Assembly: GCA_035315885.1 (NCBI GenBank)
Contig: DATFXM010000190.1
Coordinates: 1-10,533, forward strand
DNA: 10,533 nucleotides
Direction of reading: 5' to 3'
Source of the DNA: DATFXM01 sp035315885
GTDB lineage: Bacteria > Acidobacteriota > Blastocatellia > UBA7656
Under the pieces are notes generated by a model, which was given only the letters and a program-made list of their open reading frames with translations, was not told the origin of the DNA and ran no database searches. The first letter of the stretch is position 1. Each line of letters opens with the position of its first letter. Made by a program: the position numbers and the translations under genes. This document shows positions 4,469-10,533 of this stretch, in pieces.

Positions 4469-4553
4469 TGGCGGAGGGTGAGAGATTCGAACTCTCACGG
4501 GCCGAAGCCCGGCAGTTTTCGGGACTGCTGCAATACCGTTATGCGAACCCTCC
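4469..4553 (-). tRNA. tRNA-Ser(CGA), C33 variant
   Basis: The acceptor GGAGGGT/ACCCTCC is perfect. The anticodon stem GCAGT/ACTGC holds loop CCCGAAA: anticodon CGA with C33. The long variable arm is a clean GGGC-TTCG-GCCC hairpin, and the T arm is GAGAG-TTCGAAT-CTCTC. The discriminator is G and CCA is encoded (4469-4471). Confidence 0.9.
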
Positions 4554-4563
4554 GAAATTTTGA

Positions 4564-4634
4564 CAGGAGCGCCCGGATTTGAACCGAAACCGGCGGTTTT
4601 GGAGACCGCAATGTGCCAGTTACACCACGCTCCT
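4564..4634 (-). tRNA. tRNA-Trp(CCA)
   Basis: The acceptor AGGAGCG/CGCTCCT has the A1-U72 pair typical of Trp. The anticodon stem GCGGT/ACCGC holds loop CTCCAAA. The T stem TTCGG/CCGGG has two G-U pairs around TTCAAAT. The discriminator is G. The 3' CCA is not encoded. Confidence 0.92.
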
Positions 4635-4641
4635 ACTTGAA

Positions 4642-4724
4642 TGCTGAGGAGAGGAATCGAACCTCCGTGGTCACACAGACCAGTGGTTTTACAGACCACC
4701 GCCTTTCCACTCGGCCACCTCAGC
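4642..4724 (-). tRNA. tRNA-Tyr(GUA)
   Basis: The acceptor GCTGAGG/CCTCAGC is perfect. The anticodon stem GTGGT/ACCAC holds loop CTGTAAA. A long variable arm (GGTC-TGTGT-GACC) marks a bacterial class II tRNA-Tyr, and the T arm is GGAGG-TTCGATT-CCTCT. The discriminator is A. CCA is not encoded. It is the first gene of the array in transcription order. Confidence 0.93.
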
Positions 4725-4743
4725 ACAAGAGGACATGCGAGTA

Positions 4744-4760
4744 TTCAGTTTTCAAACAAC
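4744..4760 (-). promoter_or_regulatory. boxA-like antitermination motif
   Basis: On the minus strand this reads GTTGTTTGAAAACTGAA, one base away from the GTTCTTTGAAAACTGAA form of boxA that I recall from leaders and spacers of bacterial rRNA operons. It lies 19 nt upstream of the 5' end of tRNA-Tyr. boxA recruits NusB/NusE and lets polymerase read long untranslated, structured RNA without Rho termination, which would suit a multi-kilobase tRNA array. No convincing promoter was found upstream of it on this strand. Confidence 0.55.
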
Positions 4761-5296
4761 AAAAAAGCGAAGCCAACCCGAATCTGAACAACAGTTTCGG
4801 AAGCGGCTCCGCTCCTAAATTCTCTACGGATTCTTCTTGAGATTTGGGAGCGGGAGGACCGCTCCCGCTGGATCAATGCACGCTTTGGCGATAATCGGAG
4901 AACCGTTGTTCTGCCGATTTGGTGGTACCTGTGCTATTCGTGCCGAGCAAGTGCATGCCTAAACATATTGAAGGCGTATTCGGGCGGGCGTCTTGCCCAG
5001 AGGACGCGAGTGCACAGCGATGCCACTCCACCGTCAGGTGGCCGGCCGCCGGTATTCTGTTGTGTCCTCTGAGCATCATTGATGAAATCTCCTCGACAAC
5101 AGTCAAGAAAAGAAACGTTATTCTCCGCGCTTCGGTTCCATGTGTCAACAATTTTTTTGACTTAGTCGCCAGTAAACCTGGCGTCTTGAATGAGAGCATA
5201 CCTTGTTTGTTCAACGAGCCTCTTGAATCGGGAAAGTTAATGCCTTTTTTCGATTCCCAATCTTCCAGCTTAATAGAATGTTAATTACATTCCTAA
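4761..5296. other. Intergenic region with no supported gene
   Basis: Open frames exist on both strands (about 4919-5284 plus and 4873-5214 minus), but they lie opposite each other, lack ribosome-binding sites and give unrecognisable protein. The right part is AT-rich and leads into the promoter at 5297. A small perfect hairpin (CGCCAG-TAAAC-CTGGCG, 5167-5183) lies in the middle. The tRNA array promoter should lie somewhere here, reading left, but I cannot place it. Confidence 0.6.
4801..4866. repeat. Overlapping, mutually exclusive hairpins
   Basis: GGGAGCGG (4846-4853) and CCGCTCCC (4859-4866) form a perfect 8-bp stem with loop GAGGA. The left arm of that hairpin also belongs to a larger imperfect inverted repeat: 4801-4824 (AGCGGCTCC...ATTCTC) against 4839-4863. 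No U tract follows on either strand, so a classical terminator is unlikely. Confidence 0.65.
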
Positions 5297-5325
5297 TTGA
5301 CACCAACTAGAATATTCATTACACT
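5297..5325 (+). promoter_or_regulatory. Sigma70-type promoter for the 5509-8230 genes
   Basis: A perfect -35 box TTGACA (5297-5302) and a -10 box TACACT (5320-5325, four of six consensus bases) are exactly 17 nt apart in an AT-rich stretch. Transcription would start near 5332 and give a leader of roughly 175 nt before the ATG at 5509. The leader contains a small hairpin (GGGTT-TCATT-AACCC). Confidence 0.65.
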
Positions 5326-5508
5326 CGCAGCCGGCTTTTGCGCGCTGGGTTTCATTAACCCGACGCTTCCTCTTAAACAATAACAACCAGTTCCGGCGTG
5401 CCGTCCGGGACGCTTGTAAAATAAATAAAATAAATCGAGAACTAAGGAGTCTCTTCCCCCCTTTAAGTTAGAGTTTTTTCACGCCGAAACCCTAAAGGAG
5501 GAATGAAC

Positions 5509-6096
5509 ATGTCTACACCAGCTAGCCAGGCCATGCCGGCCATGATTGCTTACACTCTTAGAAGCAGCGGATTCTCAAACAATCCCCCTAACCTCATTAT
5601 AGGGACAGGAAGCAAGCGCACCAATTTGTTCCCGGCCAACCCAGTAGATGACAGTTACTGGATCGTGATCATCGACAGCATGAATCCAACAGGCAAGGTA
5701 GCAGATTTTGTGATACCGGGATCAAGCAACTCGACCGTCCCCAACGGTCTTGATCAGTACATGTCCAACCCGCAATACATTTTTGCGTTGGCGACTCAGT
5801 TCCTGAGCACTCTGCACGTCCCTCAGGGCGCCCTCTTCAGTTACCTCACCAAATATGGCGCGGGCCGAGAATTGCAAAAGCTCGAACAGGTGAACTCGGT
5901 GCTCGGTTGCGGTTCTTTTGGCCGAATGTCCTACGTCCTTACTGGGCCGTGTGGCCAGCCGGGGCAGGGTCCTAAGCCGACAACTTACGAAGTAGGTACG
6001 TTCACCGGCAGTACATCAGCGATGCTGATGATGTCGCTGATGCCGTTACCCAACGGACAGCCGCCGTTTTCACTCTGCAACAGCTATACATTCTAA
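5509..6096 (+). CDS. Conserved-looking protein of unknown function (195 aa)
   Basis: I do not recognise this protein. A perfect AGGAGG (5496-5501) lies 7 nt before the ATG at 5509; an in-frame ATG at 5503 is only 1 nt from it and is unlikely to be used. The product starts MSTPASQAMPAMIAYTLRSS and has no signal peptide or clear membrane helix. The middle has an alternating hydrophobic strand (YWIVIIDSMN), then a segment with YIFALATQFLS, HVPQGALFSYL and GAGRELQKLEQV, then SYVLTGPCGQPGQG. This strand-helix layout suggests a compact alpha/beta domain, faintly reminiscent of ILEI/PANDER-like domains, but that is a guess. The strong promoter and SD suggest high expression. FkbM methyltransferase and glycosyltransferase genes follow on the same strand, so a role in glycan work, or being their substrate, is possible. 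Confidence 0.85.
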   Translation: MSTPASQAMPAMIAYTLRSSGFSNNPPNLIIGTGSKRTNLFPANPVDDSYWIVIIDSMNPTGKVADFVIPGSSNSTVPNGLDQYMSNPQYIFALATQFLSTLHVPQGALFSYLTKYGAGRELQKLEQVNSVLGCGSFGRMSYVLTGPCGQPGQGPKPTTYEVGTFTGSTSAMLMMSLMPLPNGQPPFSLCNSYTF

Positions 6097-6120
6097 GCCT
6101 GGATTGTCTTGGCGACTTAC

Positions 6121-6149
6121 GCCGAGTGCGGGCCTTTCCCGTACTCGGC
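6121..6149 (+). terminator. Strong intercistronic hairpin without U tract
   Basis: GCCGAGTGCGGG (6121-6132) pairs with CCCGTACTCGGC (6138-6149) over 12 bp with one G-U pair and a 5-nt loop CCTTT. It begins 24 nt after the stop codon of the 195-aa gene. No U run follows, so it may be a 3' mRNA stabiliser, a processing boundary or a partial attenuator rather than a true intrinsic terminator. Confidence 0.6.
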
Positions 6150-6177
6150 ACTTGTCACACGTCGTCATTATTACTCT

Positions 6178-6987
6178 ATGAGCGAGGTCTGGACCTTCCG
6201 CGACGGCACTCTGGATGGGGCGATCTTCAATGACGTCGTCTTATACAATGAGTACCGGCTGCCGTCCTGCTTCGCTGCAAACGATACTATCATCGATGTG
6301 GGAACCCACATCGGGTCATTCGCTCACGCCGTATTGAGCAGAGGATGCGGGACTGTCTACGGCATCGAGCCCGACGCAGCAAATTGCAAAATTGCCGCGA
6401 CACACCTGAGCGAGTACCTCGAACGAGGGTCTTTCAAGCTAATACGAGCAGCGGTGTGGCGCTCCGAGCCCAATGATGACGAGTTGTTCTTTGACGGCTA
6501 CTTCCCCTTTACCGAGTCGCATCCAGGAATGGAAGGGATTGTCAACACCGGGGGCGGCTCGGTGATCTGGGGCGCGGGAGAACCGGTTCCAAAACTTGCC
6601 TTCGATGAATTAGTAGACGCAGTGACCTCGGGCGGCGCAAGGCGAATAAGGCTGGTGAAGCTTGACTGCGAAGGCGCCGAGTGGCCCATCCTGCTTACTT
6701 CTCAGCGGCTCAACCTGGTTGATGAAATTTGCGGCGAGTTCCACGAGATCGGTGGAGAGTTCATTGAGATAGGCGAGAATCACCCAGCTAAGAAGCCGAT
6801 CTTTTGGAAATCAGTCGGAATGACCTACACCATCGAAACGCTCGAGGGGATTCTGAGAGACGCGGGGTTTGTCGTCACTTACGTCCGACATCAGCGTTCA
6901 ACGGGTGCGCCTGAAGGCATGGGTCTCTTTTTCGCAACTCGAGATTTCAATCCCCAGGCGAGACTGCTTGACAGCTATAAATCATGA
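6178..6987 (+). CDS. FkbM-family SAM-dependent methyltransferase
   Basis: FkbM-type enzymes transfer a methyl group from S-adenosylmethionine to oxygen on sugars or polyketides. The 269-aa product shows the SAM-binding motif I region IIDVGTHIGSF (about 38-48), the acidic motif YGIEPDAAN (61-69) and the family-typical KLDCEGAEW (161-169). It ends in a TLEGILRDAGFVV segment usual for this fold. The first ATG is at 6178. A TTG at 6109 is in frame and would add 23 residues, but that extension would be read through the 12-bp hairpin at 6121-6149, so I prefer ATG; neither start has a good ribosome-binding site. The gene lies between the unknown 195-aa protein and a glycosyltransferase on the same strand, which points to modification of a surface glycan. 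The acceptor cannot be predicted. Confidence 0.9.
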   Translation: MSEVWTFRDGTLDGAIFNDVVLYNEYRLPSCFAANDTIIDVGTHIGSFAHAVLSRGCGTVYGIEPDAANCKIAATHLSEYLERGSFKLIRAAVWRSEPNDDELFFDGYFPFTESHPGMEGIVNTGGGSVIWGAGEPVPKLAFDELVDAVTSGGARRIRLVKLDCEGAEWPILLTSQRLNLVDEICGEFHEIGGEFIEIGENHPAKKPIFWKSVGMTYTIETLEGILRDAGFVVTYVRHQRSTGAPEGMGLFFATRDFNPQARLLDSYKS

Positions 6988-7018
6988 TGGGTCCTATGTT
7001 TAAAGGTCCAACTCTCGC

Positions 7019-8230
7019 GTGAAACTCATCGCAATCGGTTTCAACACCGCCGGCACCGGCTTAACAAGAGTGATGCACGCGATCATGCGACGGCTCGCTG
7101 ATCGTCACGAGATTCACTACCTCGGAATAGGCTACTCCGGAGAAACAGTCCGGGATCGAGGCCTCACTATCTATCCGACCAACCCTAATGGCGGCGATGT
7201 CTTCGCGGCGTTTCAAGCTGCAAGCCTGATTAAGCAGATTGATCCTCAGTTAGTCTTTATCCTGCATGACATCTGGATGTTTGACTACTATCTTCGCATT
7301 CTAGGTACTTATCGTGAGAGGCTTAAGATCGTCTGTTATATTCCGCTGGATGGAAAGATCACGAGCGAGAAGGAAGCAGCAGCACTCGAGAACGCAGATC
7401 GCGTTGTAGTTTACACCGACTTTGCGCGAAAGGAATTCCAGCACGCTTTTCTCAGGTTGCGCGAGAAGGGACAAGCAGATTTCCCTGCGGTCAGCGTCAT
7501 CCCGCACGGCGTTGACGGCGATCGCTTTTATCCTTTTCCGGAGTTGCTCGCTGCTGAGTTCGATTCGTCGAGTCGCGTCGCAGCAAAACAAAGAGTTTTC
7601 CGCGATCTCCCCGGCATTAATGATTCATTTATCGTCCTCAACGCCAGCCGTCCCGATAAGCGCAAACGGATCGATCTGACCATACAGGGCTTTGCCGCTT
7701 TCGCCGCAGACAAGCCGCCAAACGTCAGGTTGTGTCTTCATCACGCAATAATCGGAGCGGCGGAAGAGGAGCAGATCAATTCGTTAATTCGTCGGTTTGG
7801 TTTGGAACAGCGCGTCTATCTTAACCCGCTTGCGGGCGGGGTTGTCGGCGATCAGGAATTGAACCTCCTTTACAACGCCTGTGATGTCGGCATAAACACT
7901 TCGATGGGCGAAGGCTGGGGATTGGTCAGTTTCGAGCACGGCGCGGCGGGCGCAGCACAAGTTGTTCCCGATCACACCGCTTGCACCGAGCTCTGGAGCG
8001 GCCGCGCTGAGTTGATACCTCCAGCAAGGAGCTATATACCGGAATTCTCAATACTCGAGATGAGCGAAGTGTCGCCAGTCGCGGTGGCGCAATCTCTCAA
8101 CAGTCTCTACACAGATCCGCTCCGCTGCCAGCGGTTTGCCCAACTTTCGTTCACCGCAGCTCAGAATCCAAAATACTCGTGGGACACTATTGCAGGGCAG
8201 TTCGACGAACTTTTCTTAAGCCTGACGTAG
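7019..8230 (+). CDS. GT-B glycosyltransferase, GT4-like
   Basis: This family transfers a sugar from a nucleotide donor to a glycan or other acceptor, usually in the cytoplasm or at the inner membrane face. The 403-aa product has two Rossmann halves. The N-terminal half starts MKLIAIGFNTAGTGLTRVMHAI, with the glycine-rich loop of GT4 enzymes near residues 7-16, and includes VFILHDIWMFDYY (79-91). A linker VSVIPHGVDGDRFYP (158-172) follows. The C-terminal donor half has LNASRPDKRKRIDLTIQGF (207-225) and GEGWGLVSFEHG (297-308), which contains the EX7E pair E298/E306. The start is GTG at 7019 with AAAGG about 12 nt upstream. It begins 31 nt after the FkbM stop, so the two are probably co-transcribed. 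Donor and acceptor are unknown. Confidence 0.93.
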   Translation: MKLIAIGFNTAGTGLTRVMHAIMRRLADRHEIHYLGIGYSGETVRDRGLTIYPTNPNGGDVFAAFQAASLIKQIDPQLVFILHDIWMFDYYLRILGTYRERLKIVCYIPLDGKITSEKEAAALENADRVVVYTDFARKEFQHAFLRLREKGQADFPAVSVIPHGVDGDRFYPFPELLAAEFDSSSRVAAKQRVFRDLPGINDSFIVLNASRPDKRKRIDLTIQGFAAFAADKPPNVRLCLHHAIIGAAEEEQINSLIRRFGLEQRVYLNPLAGGVVGDQELNLLYNACDVGINTSMGEGWGLVSFEHGAAGAAQVVPDHTACTELWSGRAELIPPARSYIPEFSILEMSEVSPVAVAQSLNSLYTDPLRCQRFAQLSFTAAQNPKYSWDTIAGQFDELFLSLT

Positions 8231-8251
8231 TTGTTGTTTTCGTACGGCTAA

Positions 8252-9196
8252 TTAATGGGAAGTGAGTTCGTCGAGGTAATACTTCATGAAATCATCGCGT
8301 TTTGGCTCCAGGCACACCGTAACCGCCTTCCCGCGGTTCCGATCGATCCGTGTGTAACCCTGGTCGTCGACGATCAGCGGCAATGTCTCTTGCTTGTGAA
8401 AGAATCTGCCTGGCGCGGCGGCCTCAGCGACTGCTAGTTGGTCATGCAGAGTCATGCGATCGGTGGGACTGCTCAGCCAGAGCCGATACAAACACTCCAG
8501 TGCGTAGCTGAGTGCTGAACCGTGGCTTGCGACTCGCTTCCGTTCTTCATCGCTCAGCCGCACATAGGTGGTCGAATCGAGTGGCACGATCGTCAGCGGC
8601 AAGCCAGCCGCATACACCAGCTGTGCATCCGCATTGGATTGATAGACATTCCATTCTCGAACCGGGGTTCCAGGGTTTGAAGAAGTGCCATACACGCAAC
8701 CGCTCATAAGTACTACTCGCCTGACGTATTTGCCCAGGTTAGGTTCTTTACGCAACGCATCCGCGATGTTTTGCAACGGCCCAACGGCAAGCAGGATCAC
8801 CTCTCCGGGATACAGCTTAACTGATTGAACTATGAAGTCGGCGGCGGACTGCTTGTCTGGTTGCTTGGCAGTAAAATCTTCGGCCCACGAATATTGCTGG
8901 AACACTTTGTCGTTGGTTTTGCGTCCGATGAACACCGGGATGTTATCGTTACTGGTAATGTGAAGCAGCTTACACGCAATCTTCGCGCGTTCGGGAGTGT
9001 TTCCATGGGTGATAGTTATGCCGAGCGGTGTGAACGGTGGATGTGAAATCACGAAGCCGAGTGCCCATGCATCGTCGATGTCATCGCCGATATCGGTATC
9101 AAGGATGAGCTTGATTCGATCTTGCTGCGCAACGGTGCCCGGAGAACCGAGAGTAGAGCAAACCAGCAGGATAAGGACAATTCTTAGTGTTCGCAT
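8252..9196 (-). CDS. Exported inosine-uridine-type nucleoside hydrolase
   Basis: Enzymes of this family cleave the N-glycosidic bond of ribonucleosides to free base and ribose, for nucleoside salvage. The 314-aa product carries the family signature LDTDIGDDIDDAWAL (32-46), whose aspartates bind Ca2+ and ribose. AVGPLQNIADAL (137-148) is the usual GPLTN-type motif, EWNVYQSNADA (181-191) the substrate loop, and HDQLAV (251-256) supplies the distal Ca2+ aspartate. The chosen ATG at 9196 gives MRTLRIVLILLVCSTLG...TVAQQ, a plausible Sec signal peptide cleaved after TVA, so it probably acts outside the cytoplasmic membrane. The frame is open upstream to an ATG at 9325, but that would bury the signal peptide. 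Its 3' end lies 21 nt from the end of the convergent glycosyltransferase gene. Confidence 0.94.
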   Translation of the reverse strand: MRTLRIVLILLVCSTLGSPGTVAQQDRIKLILDTDIGDDIDDAWALGFVISHPPFTPLGITITHGNTPERAKIACKLLHITSNDNIPVFIGRKTNDKVFQQYSWAEDFTAKQPDKQSAADFIVQSVKLYPGEVILLAVGPLQNIADALRKEPNLGKYVRRVVLMSGCVYGTSSNPGTPVREWNVYQSNADAQLVYAAGLPLTIVPLDSTTYVRLSDEERKRVASHGSALSYALECLYRLWLSSPTDRMTLHDQLAVAEAAAPGRFFHKQETLPLIVDDQGYTRIDRNRGKAVTVCLEPKRDDFMKYYLDELTSH

Positions 9197-9249
9197 TTCG
9201 GTATTGTTGCCCTGAGCGACTTGAAATGGCAATTCGGCTATCAACAGCA

Positions 9250-9308
9250 CGTGGGTGGAGTTTTTGAATTTTTCAAATCTTCTGCCGTGGGTGGGATTTG
9301 GATTTTTC
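9250..9308. repeat. Imperfect direct repeat in divergent intergenic region
   Basis: Two copies of a sequence beginning CGTGGGTGG and ending ATTTTTC lie at 9250-9274 and 9286-9308, 11 nt apart. They lie between the divergent nucleoside hydrolase and cytochrome-like genes. They could be a regulator site or a dispersed genomic repeat. The rest of 9197-9395 shows nothing else clear. Confidence 0.6.
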
Positions 9309-9395
9309 GCGCAGTCTCTTTGCACGGAGGAATCAGGGCTGGCTTCAAGAATTACTAAGTAGCTCTTGAAAACTGATTGTTGTAAAGTGAGTGCT

Positions 9396-10533
9396 ATGAA
9401 TTGTGCGAGAACACAACTGAAAAGCAGTTTTGCAATCGCTGTCGTCTTCGCCGCTTTGATGCTTGGATTCGGTGTTCAGCGCGCACACTCCAGGAATGTT
9501 ATTGAAGCTCCTGGCAGTTGGGATCGCGAGGGTGCAGCGAAATACCTTGATGAGCGAATGGATGTATGGTTCGCCAACGGAAAGAAGCTTCGCACCGGCG
9601 AGGCTGTGACCGTTTGCGTTTCGTGCCACACGACAGTCCCTTATGTGCTCGCGAGACCTGTACTAAGACAGTCGATACACGTCAGTGATTTAGCTCCTCA
9701 AGAATCGAGAATAATCAGCGAAGCAACTAAACGTGTGGAAAGTTACGAAGCGCACCAGTTGCTTTACGACCACACCGAGAGCAAGAAAACGGAATCCCGG
9801 GGAACAGAAGCGGTGCTCAATGCCCTGATCCTCGCGAGTGCCGATGCTGCTCAAAGCCGGCGGGAACCGAGCGCTGCAACCCAAAAGGCCCTAAAGCAGT
9901 TGTGGGCAACGCAGCGGCCTGATGGAGCATGGGACTGGCTCGATTTCGGGCTTGAGCCCTTTGAGACGGTTGACGGCGTTTATTTCGGGACAACGCTCGC
10001 CGCCATGGCTGTCGGCAGACTACCCGATTCCTTCGCCAGTCGCGACGCTGATACATTGAGTGGCGTCAGAAAACTGCGAGGATATTTGAAGGATAAGTAT
10101 TCTGCTCAAAGCCTGTTTAATCGATCATGGCTGTTTCTTGCATCAGCTCGGTTGAAAGACTTACTGACAAGTGCGCAACGGACAGCGTTGATTAGTGAGA
10201 TTCAAGCCCGACAACTGGAGGATGGTGGATGGTCTCTGGAGTCGCTGGGTCAGTGGCGATGGAGCAAGTCAGCTGCGCCGTTTCGTCCACCCGGCACGAC
10301 AGACGCGTCACTCCTCGCGAACTCTGATGGGTATGGGACAGGGCTAGTCGTCTATGCGCTTCGGAAGGGTGGGTTGCCGGTCACTCATCCTGCGGTTACC
10401 AGGGGTCTGAAATGGCTCGTAACACACCAGCAAGAGGTGCAGGTCAGTGAACACAGCTGGCACGCCTGGCGCGCCCATTCTCTAAACTTCGACCGCGAGC
10501 ACGGTGGCGACAAAGGCGAACCGTGGCGGCGAA
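9396..10533 (+). CDS. Exported CXXCH haem-motif protein with alpha/alpha-toroid repeats (partial)
   Basis: The frame is open from ATG at 9396 to the right edge, 379 residues so far, with no stop. Residues about 11-32 form a hydrophobic signal peptide (SFAIAVVFAALMLGFGVQRAHS). A CVSCH at 74-78 is a single CXXCH covalent haem-binding motif. Next come helical repeats with QRPDGAWDW (173-181) and QLEDGGWSL (273-281), similar to the QW motifs of squalene-hopene cyclase and prenyltransferase toroids. The DXDD cyclase motif is not seen, so a true cyclase is unlikely. Proteins joining a haem motif to this fold occur in Planctomycetes- and Acidobacteria-like genomes, with unknown function. The ribosome-binding site is weak. 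It is divergent from the nucleoside hydrolase gene. Confidence 0.82.
   Translation, partial: MNCARTQLKSSFAIAVVFAALMLGFGVQRAHSRNVIEAPGSWDREGAAKYLDERMDVWFANGKKLRTGEAVTVCVSCHTTVPYVLARPVLRQSIHVSDLAPQESRIISEATKRVESYEAHQLLYDHTESKKTESRGTEAVLNALILASADAAQSRREPSAATQKALKQLWATQRPDGAWDWLDFGLEPFETVDGVYFGTTLAAMAVGRLPDSFASRDADTLSGVRKLRGYLKDKYSAQSLFNRSWLFLASARLKDLLTSAQRTALISEIQARQLEDGGWSLESLGQWRWSKSAAPFRPPGTTDASLLANSDGYGTGLVVYALRKGGLPVTHPAVTRGLKWLVTHQQEVQVSEHSWHAWRAHSLNFDREHGGDKGEPWRR

Noticed and set aside
249..4724. Jumbo-phage tRNA cluster
   Set aside because: Phages can carry such arrays with RNA ligases, but the flanking genes (nucleoside hydrolase, FkbM, glycosyltransferase, haem protein) are bacterial in type and no phage gene is visible. 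A distant phage origin of the array is not excluded.
2160..4840. Several plus- and minus-strand open frames across the tRNA array (for example about 2248-2664, 3577-4005, 4103-4324, 4442-4726)
   Set aside because: They run through tRNA genes. Their proteins repeat phrases such as GFEPA and RFELA, which are just the T-arm GGTTCGAA complement read in frame.
5090..5130. Minus-strand promoter with TTGACT as the -35 box for the tRNA array
   Set aside because: The hexamer 17 nt downstream is ATCAAT, a poor -10 box, and 16- or 18-nt spacing is no better.
5150..5183. Intrinsic terminator from CGCCAG-TAAAC-CTGGCG and the nearby T run
   Set aside because: The T run (5151-5158) precedes the hairpin on the plus strand and becomes an A run on the minus strand, so it is in the wrong place for either direction.
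4873..5284. Two opposing open frames of about 113 and 121 residues
   Set aside because: They overlap on opposite strands, have no ribosome-binding site and show no recognisable domain or natural protein composition.

Overview
The window looks like a piece of a free-living bacterial chromosome. I infer a soil bacterium of the Acidobacteria/Blastocatellia type from the gene mix, the intermediate-to-high GC and the heptanucleotide tandem repeats in the spacers. No taxonomic marker settles this. It is not obviously phage: there are no structural, replication or integrase genes.

Region 1 (1-4724, all minus strand) is a dense tRNA array. By hand-folding I find 28 tRNA genes that keep an acceptor stem, an anticodon loop and a T arm, plus two decayed remnants. 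Together they cover 18 amino acids; Ala and Phe are absent. In transcription order the array runs from tRNA-Tyr (4724) to tRNA-Thr (249). Two protein genes lie on the same strand: rtcB (RNA 3'-phosphate ligase), between tRNA-Pro and tRNA-Gln, and the start of an HNH endonuclease gene just after tRNA-Thr, which runs off the left edge. The gaps are so short (23 nt from tRNA-Pro to rtcB, 10 nt from tRNA-Thr to HNH) that these genes probably share a transcript with the tRNAs and are released by tRNA processing. A boxA-like antitermination motif sits just upstream of the first tRNA. Many of the tRNAs are odd: C33 in four anticodon loops, three Leu-anticodon tRNAs without the usual long variable arm, an Ile(UAU) tRNA with an extra anticodon-like hairpin, two non-canonical T loops, and encoded CCA in only 9 of 28. 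My working hypothesis is a reserve or damage-resistant tRNA set paired with an RNA-repair ligase, for example against anticodon nucleases.

Region 2 (4725-5508) has no supportable gene. It holds the boxA-like site, overlapping hairpins near 4801-4866, and a good sigma70-type promoter (TTGACA, 17 nt, TACACT) facing right.

Region 3 (5509-8230, plus strand) is a likely three-gene unit: a 195-aa protein of unknown function with a perfect AGGAGG site, an FkbM-type methyltransferase and a GT-B (GT4-like) glycosyltransferase. A strong 12-bp hairpin separates the first gene from the second. The set suggests glycan or surface modification, but the first protein's role is open.

Region 4 (8252-10533) holds an exported nucleoside hydrolase on the minus strand and, divergently, a partial exported protein that joins a CXXCH haem motif to alpha/alpha-toroid (squalene-cyclase-like) repeats and runs off the right edge.
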